Shown here: in pieces, positions 1 to 4,948 of the stretch | How the letters are laid out: the number at the start of each line of letters is the position of its first letter | How positions within the stretch are numbered: position 1 is the stretch's first letter | NCBI GenBank assembly: GCA_021827225.1 | Contig: JAKAXG010000058.1 | Location: forward strand, 5,461-11,895 | From: Actinomycetes bacterium | Lineage (GTDB): Bacteria > Actinomycetota > Acidimicrobiia > Acidimicrobiales > Palsa-688 | DNA length: 6,435 nt | Direction of reading: 5' to 3' | Notes under the pieces: model-generated | Told to the model about the DNA's origin: nothing | The model's input: only the letters and a program-made list of their open reading frames with translations | Databases searched by the model: none | Position numbers and translations under genes: made by a program

Positions 1-383
1 TTCCGATCTCGCTCTATGTCCTCGATGAGCATCCGGATCATCCGGGGGGTGAAGCCCTTCGACACCAGCCGGCGGTAGCGCTCGTGCTTGGGCGGGTCCA
101 TGTTGAGGATGGTCAGGCGCAGGCTGGCCAGCACCTCCTCCTCGGCGGTCGGGATGAACGTGGCCCCCAGCTCCGAGGAGAAGGTCCGCCAGTCGTGGCT
201 GCACCTCTTGACGTCGGCGTGCTTGGTGAGCGCCCAGAAGCCCGGGCCCCCGTCGTGCTCGGGATGCCAGTAGACCGGGGCTTCGCGCCGCAGCCGGTCG
301 AACTGGTCGTGGGGGACCCTCTCGCCCCAGGTCTCGGCCAGCAGGTCGATGCCCTGCAGGCTCTCGTGCTCGATCGTGGTCAA
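1..383 (-). CDS. Cytochrome P450, N-terminal part (runs off the left edge)
   Basis: The first 127 codons of a cytochrome P450, a haem monooxygenase; the gene continues beyond position 1. The translation has the bacterial P450 N-terminal layout: a VPHDQFDRLRREAPVYWH segment (residues 23-40), FWALTKHADVKRCSHD (49-64), TFSSELG (67-73) and a diagnostic helix-C block MDPPKHERYRRLVSKGFTPR (95-114), in which the conserved His and Arg contact haem propionates. The block resembles actinobacterial steroid/lipid P450s of the CYP125/CYP142 type, but the I-helix, ExxR and haem-Cys motifs are outside the window, so the subfamily and substrate are not assignable. The start is TTG at 381-383, chosen because it overlaps the TetR stop (TTGA) and follows GGGGGAG at 5-6 bases. 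There is no membrane anchor, so the protein is probably cytosolic. It is likely cotranscribed with and translationally coupled to the TetR gene. Confidence 0.9.
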   Translation of the reverse strand, partial: MTTIEHESLQGIDLLAETWGERVPHDQFDRLRREAPVYWHPEHDGGPGFWALTKHADVKRCSHDWRTFSSELGATFIPTAEEEVLASLRLTILNMDPPKHERYRRLVSKGFTPRMIRMLIEDIERDR

Positions 384-991
384 GGTAGCTCCCCCTGTGT
401 TCGGGTGCGGGTGGATGGTCGGGTGTCCGGAGGTCGGCCGCCGATGACGACGCTCCGGAGGGCGTCGATGGCGAACTCGTCGGTGACGGCGGCGGGGTCG
501 ATCCGCCTCATCATCTCCAGGCCGAGCAGGAGCCCGATCACGGCCGGTCCCACGGACCCGCCGGGGGCGGCCCACGCCTCGTCCACCCCGGCCCACGCCG
601 CCTGGTAGCGGCGGGCCAGGCGTTCCCGTGCCGGCTCGTTGCGCGCCGCGTAGCTCCACAGCTCGTGCTCGAGGGCGATCCACCGGCCGTCGCCGGTGAC
701 CGGACGGGACACGTTGCGCCACAGCGCGGCCATCTGTTCCTCGATGGAGCGGGCCGCCGCCAGCTCGGCGCCGATCACCGCGGTCACGTCATCGACCCAG
801 CCTTCGAGGAGGGCGAAGAGCAGGCCGTCCTTGCCTCCGAAGTGGTCGTACACGGCCCCGGAGGTGCGCCCCGCCGCCTCTGCGATGGCGTCGACCGAGG
901 CACCCTCGATGCCCCGGGCCGCGAACAGTTCGGCGGCGGCGTCCAGCAGCGCCCGGCGGGTCTGGGCTCGTCGCTCCAGCTGGGTGGCCAC
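380..991 (-). CDS. TetR/AcrR-family transcriptional regulator
   Basis: A 203-residue TetR-type repressor. The N-terminal DNA-binding domain is clear: RAQTRRALLDAAAELFAARG (about 8-27) leads into the helix-turn-helix (about 30-51) ending GRTSGAVYDHF, followed by the typical GKDGLLFALLEGW. The C-terminal two thirds (about 65-185) is helical and variable, as expected for the ligand-binding and dimerisation domain; the last 15 residues are polar and probably disordered. The GTG at 989-991 is preferred because it puts the TetR domain in the normal position and sits where transcription should begin from the TATAAT at 997-1002. The stop overlaps the P450 start by four bases, so the regulator and P450 form an operon. 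Autoregulation and control of the P450 are likely from context; the ligand is unknown. TTG at 994-996 is out of frame. Confidence 0.93.
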   Translation of the reverse strand: MATQLERRAQTRRALLDAAAELFAARGIEGASVDAIAEAAGRTSGAVYDHFGGKDGLLFALLEGWVDDVTAVIGAELAAARSIEEQMAALWRNVSRPVTGDGRWIALEHELWSYAARNEPARERLARRYQAAWAGVDEAWAAPGGSVGPAVIGLLLGLEMMRRIDPAAVTDEFAIDALRSVVIGGRPPDTRPSTRTRTQGELP

Positions 992-996
992 GGCAA

Positions 997-1029
997 ATTA
1001 TATTGGCATCGTTATGTAACTTTTGTCAA
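997..1029 (-). promoter_or_regulatory. Probable promoter of the TetR-P450 operon, apparently leaderless
   Basis: On the minus strand a perfect TATAAT (997-1002) lies five bases before the TetR GTG start, so transcription should begin at or within a base or two of the GTG, giving a leaderless mRNA of a kind common in Actinobacteria. A perfect TTGACA (1024-1029) lies upstream, but the 21-base spacing exceeds the usual 16-19, so it may not act as a -35 with this -10. The stretch is AT-rich against a very GC-rich background. Its lack of a Shine-Dalgarno sequence fits leaderless translation. Confidence 0.55.
998..1019. promoter_or_regulatory. Candidate TetR operator (imperfect inverted repeat)
   Basis: Arms TTATAT (998-1003) and ATGTAA (1014-1019) are inverted with five of six positions matching, separated by 10 bases, and cover the -10 element of the TetR promoter. 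Position and size suit an autoregulatory TetR operator. The symmetry is imperfect and does not extend inward, so the assignment rests mainly on location. Confidence 0.3.
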
Positions 1030-1046
1030 GCCCACGGAAGAGAGAG

Positions 1047-1065
1047 GTACCCTGGGGGGTATGGG
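1047..1065. promoter_or_regulatory. CsoR-like GC-rich pseudo-palindrome, copy 1
   Basis: The plus strand reads GTACCCTGGGGGGTATGGG. Its reverse complement has ATACCCCCCAGGG, nearly the same as the core of the element at 3531-3550. The TACCC...GGGTAT shape resembles operators of the CsoR/CstR/RcnR metal- and persulfide-sensing repressors. It lies about 18 bases upstream of the TTGACA in front of tetR, in the 156-base gap between the OsmC stop and TetR start. No CsoR-type gene is in the window. TACCCT within it could alternatively be a plus-strand -10 hexamer. The rest of this gap shows no convincing gene or terminator. Confidence 0.3.
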
Positions 1066-1147
1066 ATGCTGCGGATGGCGACCCCACGACGACAAGCCGC
1101 CATGGCCGACGCCCGGGGCGCTGGTACGCCCCTCCACCCCGGAGCTG

Positions 1148-1609
1148 TCAGGCCCCGGATCCGTCCCCGATACCGGTGACCTGCACGTCGACGGGGATGC
1201 CGGCGCGGACACTGGCGGTGACGACACAGAAGTCCTCGAATAGGTTCAGGCAGCGCTGCATCCGGGGCCGGTCGGCCTCGTCCACGTCCATCTCGATGGT
1301 CACGCTCAGGCCGGGTATGCGCAGCCGTCCCTTGTCGTTGCGGTCCGTGGAGCCCGTCACCACCGTGTGGACACCGTTGACCTGGATGTGGGCCCGCTCG
1401 AGGCAGTAGAGGGCGCTGGCGCTCAGACAGTGACCGACCGCGGCGGCGAGCACCCGGGAGGCGTTGGGCCCGCTGGCCTCACCGAGGGGAGGAGGCTCGT
1501 CGATGATCCAGGGTTCCACCCCGCTGACACCGAAGTCCGCGCTGAAGCGGTAGCGCTCCTGCTGATCGAGCCGTACCTCGAATCCCGATGGGGCGTCTGT
1601 TTCTGCCAT
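1148..1609 (-). CDS. OsmC/Ohr-family protein (putative thiol peroxidase-like)
   Basis: A 153-residue protein with the OsmC fold signature. A first conserved Cys lies in AAAVGHCLSASALYCLERA (Cys61) and the second in FEDFCVVTASVRAGIPV (Cys128), the positions of the peroxidatic and resolving cysteines in OsmC/Ohr proteins, which reduce organic hydroperoxides as dimers. Cys69 and Cys120 are extra. The glycine/proline-rich segment EPPPLGEASGPNASRVLAAA (38-57) is the usual approach to the active-site helix. Length is normal for the family. The ATG at 1607-1609 is chosen; GGAGG-type sequence lies about 11-12 bases upstream, a rather long spacing. The gene follows the MFS exporter by 61 bases and probably shares its transcript. 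Members differ in substrate (hydroperoxides, possibly persulfides), so a precise Ohr/OsmC label is withheld. Confidence 0.9.
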   Translation of the reverse strand: MAETDAPSGFEVRLDQQERYRFSADFGVSGVEPWIIDEPPPLGEASGPNASRVLAAAVGHCLSASALYCLERAHIQVNGVHTVVTGSTDRNDKGRLRIPGLSVTIEMDVDEADRPRMQRCLNLFEDFCVVTASVRAGIPVDVQVTGIGDGSGA

Positions 1610-1624
1610 GGATGCACTCTTCCT

Positions 1625-1648
1625 CCCTCCCTGTCACGCGGGGGAGGG
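1625..1648 (-). promoter_or_regulatory. Hairpin overlapping the OsmC ribosome-binding site
   Basis: In the minus-strand transcript CCCTCCC (1642-1648) can pair perfectly with GGGAGGG (1625-1631) across a 10-base loop. The 3' arm overlaps the GGGAGGGAGGA that is the only Shine-Dalgarno sequence before the OsmC ATG. The structure could limit initiation or partly end transcription after the MFS gene; no U-tract follows, which disfavours a classic terminator. Confidence 0.4.
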
Positions 1649-1670
1649 CCGAAGGTCCCTGCCGGAGCTT

Positions 1671-3254
1671 TCAGTGGGCGGCCCCGGCGTGGGCGGCGCC
1701 GGAGACGAAGTCCTTCGTGCGGATGAGGGCGAAGGCGGCCACGCCGCTGGCCAGGGCCAGGACGGCGGCGACCAGGAGGATCTCGTTCAGGGCCGAGCTG
1801 AACGCTCCCCGGGCCACGTGGGCGAGCGTCGCCCGCTGGGCGGCCGGCACGCTGTTGAAGAGCTGGCCGACCTCGCCGTTCTGCAGGCCCGAGACGATGG
1901 TCGCGCTGTGGCCGGCCAGAGCGGTCCCGGTGGCCAGGCTGATGACCGAGCTGGTCAGGCGGCTGCTGAACAGGGTTCCGAGCAGGGCGATCCCGGTCGA
2001 GATGCCGACCTGGCGGAAGGTGGAGTTGATGCCGGAGGCCATGCCCGACTGCTGCGGTGGCACCACGCCGACCGCGGTCGAGGCCAGAGGGGGGTTGATG
2101 AACCCGACCCCGATACCGCCCAGGACCATGCCGGCGATCAGGTGGGTCCAGCCGGACGAGGCGTGCAGGCCCCGCATCAGCAGGAGCCCGACCCCGACGG
2201 CTATCAGCCCCGGACCGATCAGCGCCCGGATCGGGACGTGGGCGGTGAGCCGCCCGGCCAGCCCGCTGACCGCCAGTATCCCGCCGGAGAGGACCAGCAG
2301 CCGCAGGCCGGTCTGTAGGGCGCTGTAGCCGAGGACGTCCTGGAGGTAGATGGTCAGGTACAGCAGCACGGAGAAGATGCTGACCGAGACGCCGAACGCG
2401 GCGATGGCGCCACCGGTGAAGGTCGGTAGCCGGAACAGCTCGAGGTCGAACATCGGGTGGGGAACCCTGGCCTCGGCTACCACGAAGCCGACCAGGAGCA
2501 CGGCGGCGACGGCGAACGACAGGTCCACCCCGGTGGAGGTGAAGCTCGACTGGCTGGACTCGATCAGGGCGTAGATCAGGGCCACCAGCCCGCCGGTGAA
2601 CAGCACGAAGCCGGCCCAGTCCGGGCGGCGGGCGTGCTCGTTGCGCGATTCGGCGACCTTCTTGAAGGTGATGGCCAGGGCCACGACCCCGATCGGCAGG
2701 TTGACGAAGAAGATCCACCGCCACGACAGCCCGGTCACCAGAGCGCCCCCCACGATGGGGCCGATGGCCACCGCCACCCCGGTGATGGCACCCCATATGC
2801 CGAAGGCCATTCCCCGCTCCCTGCCCTGGAAGGCGGTGGCCAGCAGGGCCAGCGACACCGCGAACATGGTGGCGCCCCCGATGCCCTGCAGGGCCCGGGA
2901 CAGTTCGAGCATGACGGGGGACTGGGCCGCGCCGCACAGGCCCGAGGCCCCCGTGAAGGCCACCAGCCCGGCCATGTACATCTTGCGGCGACCGTACATG
3001 TCGGCCAGCGAACCGGACGTGAGGAGGAACGCCGCCAGGGTGAGGGCGTAGGCGTCCACCACCCACTGCAGGTCGGCGAACGTCGAGTGCAGGGCCGACT
3101 GGATGGCCGGCAGGGCCACGTTGACGATCGTGATGTCCAGCAGCAGCATGAACGTCCCGAGGCACACCGCGGCCAGCGTCCACCACTTGGTGTCGGCGGG
3201 AGTGAGGTCCTTCCGCTCGGGGCCGGCCTCAGCGGTGGTCTGGTCGATCGCCAT
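1671..3254 (-). CDS. DHA2 (EmrB/QacA)-type MFS drug exporter, 14 TM
   Basis: A 527-residue inner-membrane proton antiporter of the 14-helix DHA2 family. After a polar N-terminus (1-24), helix 1 carries motif D1, LDITIVNVALP (39-49). Motif A, GSLADMYGRRK (81-91), is between helices 2 and 3; motif B, SRALQGIGG (119-127), is in helix 4; antiporter motif C, GVAVAIGPIVGG (159-170), is in helix 5; WRWIFFVNLPIG (178-189) follows. Family length is usually 470-550, so the gene is complete. Substrates range from antibiotics and dyes to lipids and cannot be predicted. I chose ATG 3252-3254 over an open frame reaching GTG 3320, because the extra 22 residues are not family-like and contain the hairpin at 3300-3317. 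No strong Shine-Dalgarno sits before the ATG; TTG at 3261-3263 is a possible alternative. It lies 78 bases after the small Cys-rich gene and 61 before the OsmC gene. Confidence 0.93.
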   Translation of the reverse strand: MAIDQTTAEAGPERKDLTPADTKWWTLAAVCLGTFMLLLDITIVNVALPAIQSALHSTFADLQWVVDAYALTLAAFLLTSGSLADMYGRRKMYMAGLVAFTGASGLCGAAQSPVMLELSRALQGIGGATMFAVSLALLATAFQGRERGMAFGIWGAITGVAVAIGPIVGGALVTGLSWRWIFFVNLPIGVVALAITFKKVAESRNEHARRPDWAGFVLFTGGLVALIYALIESSQSSFTSTGVDLSFAVAAVLLVGFVVAEARVPHPMFDLELFRLPTFTGGAIAAFGVSVSIFSVLLYLTIYLQDVLGYSALQTGLRLLVLSGGILAVSGLAGRLTAHVPIRALIGPGLIAVGVGLLLMRGLHASSGWTHLIAGMVLGGIGVGFINPPLASTAVGVVPPQQSGMASGINSTFRQVGISTGIALLGTLFSSRLTSSVISLATGTALAGHSATIVSGLQNGEVGQLFNSVPAAQRATLAHVARGAFSSALNEILLVAAVLALASGVAAFALIRTKDFVSGAAHAGAAH

Positions 3255-3299
3255 GGCGACCAACCTACCCGGGGCGGCTTTCTCCTGAAGCAGGCGGTC

Positions 3300-3317
3300 G
3301 GCGGCCCGCGGGCCGCC
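3300..3317. terminator. Perfect 18-bp GC palindrome, possible factor-dependent terminator or attenuator
   Basis: GGCGGCCCG followed by its exact reverse complement CGGGCCGCC. It begins 16 bases after the stop of the small Cys-rich gene and ends 46 bases before the MFS ATG on the minus strand. It can form a very stable GC hairpin, but no T-run follows in either direction, so it is at best a U-less terminator of the type proposed for high-GC bacteria, an attenuator, or a protein-binding site. Confidence 0.4.
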
Positions 3318-3332
3318 CACCCTGGGGCCCCG

Positions 3333-3500
3333 CTACTGCCGGCGGAAGATCCGGCTGAGGAAGGACCCGGAGCGCTCGGCCCTCGGATGCCCGGGGCACC
3401 GCTGGGAGGCCGGCACCCCGGCCAGCACCATGTCCACGTGCTGACCGCAGCCAGCCCAGGTCTTCTTCCCGCACGTCCGGCAGGTAACGGCACGACACAC
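3333..3500 (-). CDS. Small cysteine-rich protein, possible zinc ribbon/knuckle
   Basis: A 55-residue protein starting at GTG (3498-3500), ending at TAG (3333-3335), with AAAGGG about nine bases upstream. It begins MCRAVTCRTCGKKTWAGCG, continues QHVDMVLAGVPASQRCPGH and ends in the amphipathic basic tail FLSRIFRRQ. Cys7-x2-Cys10, Cys18, His21 and Cys35 could bind zinc or another metal; Cys2 is also present. From memory, short actinobacterial hypothetical proteins share the TCGKxTWAGCGxHVDxVLxGVPxxQRC pattern; no search was run and no function is known to me. Its composition is protein-like, unlike the arginine/proline/glycine-rich other frames, and the preceding in-frame codon is TGA, so the start is closely bounded. 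A CsoR-like element lies 31-50 bases upstream. It may head the transcript with the MFS and OsmC genes, or be separated from them by the palindrome at 3300-3317. Confidence 0.8.
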   Translation of the reverse strand: MCRAVTCRTCGKKTWAGCGQHVDMVLAGVPASQRCPGHPRAERSGSFLSRIFRRQ

Positions 3501-3527
3501 TACGCATCACCCTTTCTAGGTCACCCG

Positions 3528-3556
3528 ATCATATACCCCTGGGGGTGTATTCGAAC
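3528..3556 (-). promoter_or_regulatory. Candidate promoter of the small Cys-rich gene
   Basis: The minus strand has TATGAT (3528-3533), five of six matches to the -10 consensus, 27 bases upstream of the GTG start. A weak TTCGAA (3550-3555) sits 16 bases before it in the -35 position. The CsoR-like inverted repeat fills the spacer, a typical repressor position. The -35 match is poor, so confidence is limited. Confidence 0.35.
3531..3550. promoter_or_regulatory. CsoR-like GC-rich pseudo-palindrome, copy 2 (candidate operator)
   Basis: The plus strand reads ATATACCCCTGGGGGTGTAT: arms ATACCCC and GGGG-T-GTAT around TG with one bulged base. The TACCCC...GGGGTA form is the known shape of CsoR/CstR-family operators, whose repressors release DNA on binding copper, nickel/cobalt or persulfides. 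It lies between the candidate -10 and -35 of the small Cys-rich gene and 15 bases beyond the LarA stop. A weak terminator hairpin for larA is the alternative; no T-run supports that. Confidence 0.4.
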
Positions 3557-3564
3557 GGGCGGGT

Positions 3565-4839
3565 TCAGGTCTGCGCCCGGAGCCGGTAGAGGTCCTCGCC
3601 GGCTTCGGGGACCACCAGGGTGGAGGGGCGGGCCGACCATTCCCCGATGTCCACCCTGGCGGGGTCGAGGTAGTCCAGGTTCACCGCCCGCACCACCTCT
3701 TCGGGTATGCCGGTCGCCAGCGTCACCCGCACCCGGGGCCGCTCCCCCCGGACCGGGTCGTAGGTTCCCGCCCCCCGCAGGTGCGTCGAGTGGGCCAGCT
3801 CCCCCCACGGGCGGTCCCGGTAGCGGTCCCACTGCTTCACGAAGTAGTCACGGCAGTGGTAGCCGATCTCCTTGATGCCGGGATGGGTGACGCTGATCTC
3901 GGTCAGGTGGGGGGCGTAGATGACGACCTCACCACCGTCGGCGACGACCGGTTCGACCTTGTAGAAGCCCTTGGCCCCGGTCCACAGATCGGCGTAGCGG
4001 GTCGGCAGCACCGACAGGACCCGCTCGACCGGGGACTCCAGGTACCGGATGTGGGTCCGGGCCGACACCCGGGCCGCTACCGCCCACGCCTCCTCGGGCC
4101 GGCCGAGGGCGGCGTGGTGCAGGCCGCCGCCGGCCGCCGTCACCACGCAGAGGGCCAGTCGCTGCCCCGGCACCATCGCCGCCGCCTCGTCGATCAGCGC
4201 CCTCACCGGGGTCCGGCCCGGGGTGCCGATGATCTCGGCGCTGGTGATCAGGGCCCCCAGCCAGTGGGAAACGTCGATCATCTCGGGTCCGGAGACGCCG
4301 GGGAAGAGGTACTTGTTGCCGCCGGAGAATCCCACCACCTCGTGGGGGAACACCGGCCCGACGATCAGCGTGGTGTCGTGCTCGACGACGGCGCGGTTCA
4401 CCCGCACCGTCACCTCCTGGGCCAGCCGTCCCTCCGACAGCTGCGCGACCCTCTCCGCCCCGATCCGTCCGATCGTCACCAGCGCCGCCGGGTCCCACCA
4501 CTCGTGGTTGCCGACCGTCAGGCCGGGATAGCGGTCCGCCAGCCGGCCCGGGCGGAAACCCAGGTGGGAGGCCAGCGCCTCCTCACCCATGGGCTGGTGG
4601 GTGCCGAGAGCGACGATGACGCTGAGCCGTTCAACCCGCCGGTGCAGGGCCTGGTGCACGGCGGCCAGGAGCGTCGGCAGGGGGCAGGTCCGGGTGGCGT
4701 CGGGTACCAGCACGCACACGCTGCGGCCCCGCAGCGCTGCCGCGTCGAGCGCCTCCAGCACGAAGTCCCGGACCTGGCCGTCGGTGAGGACGGCCTCCGG
4801 CCCACCTGTCTGGGGTACCGCTCCGCCCGGACTCGCCAT
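3565..4839 (-). CDS. LarA-family nickel-pincer-nucleotide racemase/epimerase (DUF2088)
   Basis: A 424-residue LarA homologue, the same length as lactate racemase. LarA enzymes epimerise the carbon bearing a 2-hydroxy acid's hydroxyl by hydride transfer to a nickel-pincer nucleotide (NPN). Visible landmarks: PDATRTCP (46-53) matching the N-terminal D-x-T-R motif; ALGTHQPMGEEAL (77-89) with catalytic His81 (LarA His108); FPHEVVGFSGGNKYLFPG (164-181) with catalytic His166 and cofactor-binding Lys176, ten residues apart as for His174/Lys184; and VSH with nickel-ligand His192, 26 after His166 as for His200. The active site looks intact. ATG 4837-4839 follows GGAGG by eight bases; the longer frame to 4938 lacks family similarity. 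It is divergent from uronate isomerase, so an aldonate or uronate-derived hydroxy acid is a better substrate guess than lactate. Cofactor genes larB, larC and larE are absent from this window. Confidence 0.9.
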   Translation of the reverse strand: MASPGGAVPQTGGPEAVLTDGQVRDFVLEALDAAALRGRSVCVLVPDATRTCPLPTLLAAVHQALHRRVERLSVIVALGTHQPMGEEALASHLGFRPGRLADRYPGLTVGNHEWWDPAALVTIGRIGAERVAQLSEGRLAQEVTVRVNRAVVEHDTTLIVGPVFPHEVVGFSGGNKYLFPGVSGPEMIDVSHWLGALITSAEIIGTPGRTPVRALIDEAAAMVPGQRLALCVVTAAGGGLHHAALGRPEEAWAVAARVSARTHIRYLESPVERVLSVLPTRYADLWTGAKGFYKVEPVVADGGEVVIYAPHLTEISVTHPGIKEIGYHCRDYFVKQWDRYRDRPWGELAHSTHLRGAGTYDPVRGERPRVRVTLATGIPEEVVRAVNLDYLDPARVDIGEWSARPSTLVVPEAGEDLYRLRAQT

Positions 4840-4948
4840 ATCGCTCGCCTCCGCCTCCCTCGCTGACCAGGAAGGTCCGTTCCCGGACCCGGGCACCGGC
4901 CGGCCGGTTGCCTTTGCGGCCCCACCCCGGCCCGCCAATCATAGGGAC
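4840..4948. promoter_or_regulatory. Divergent LarA/UxaC promoter region with two inverted repeats
   Basis: The 109 bases between the two divergent starts contain two perfect symmetric elements: GGTCCG-TTCC-CGGACC (4874-4889) and ACCGGCCGGCCGGT (4895-4908), five bases apart. Both are placed so that one bound regulator could control both genes, for example a uronate-responsive GntR, LacI or IclR protein; no such gene is in the window. I could not identify convincing -10/-35 pairs in either direction. In GC-rich DNA the second element, being only C/G apart from its end bases, could arise by chance more easily than the first. Confidence 0.4.

Noticed and set aside
992..1035. The AT-rich patch as a sign of horizontal transfer.
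   Set aside because: It is only about 40 bases and is explained by promoter elements; the flanking genes share the same GC-rich codon use.
1423..3186. A 587-codon minus-strand open frame across the MFS and OsmC genes.
   Set aside because: It is out of frame with the MFS gene, is dominated by Arg/Gly/Pro/His with no domain, and is a shadow of GC-rich codon bias.
3255..3320. A 22-codon N-terminal extension of the MFS exporter from GTG at 3320.
   Set aside because: It contains the GC palindrome and adds residues not expected in the family; the ATG at 3254 gives a normal N-terminus.
3265..3510. An 81-codon minus-strand frame starting MMRSVSCRYLPD.
   Set aside because: It overlaps the 55-residue gene in another frame; past its first residues it is Arg/Pro/Ala/Gly-rich, whereas the other frame has an ordered Cys/His pattern.
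3531..3550. The inverted repeat as an intrinsic terminator of the LarA gene.
   Set aside because: The stem is short with a bulge and no T-run follows; its sequence and location fit an operator better.
2457..3875. A 472-codon plus-strand open frame.
   Set aside because: It is antisense to the MFS gene, the small Cys-rich gene and the LarA C-terminus, with composition typical of a shadow frame.
4840..4938. A 33-codon N-terminal extension of the LarA homologue from TTG at 4938.
   Set aside because: It has no family similarity, would cover the intergenic repeats almost to the uxaC start, and a good GGAGG with an ATG exists at 4839.
4589..4948. A 120-codon upstream extension of the uxaC frame.
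   Set aside because: It is antisense to LarA coding sequence, low-complexity, and not part of the uronate isomerase family.
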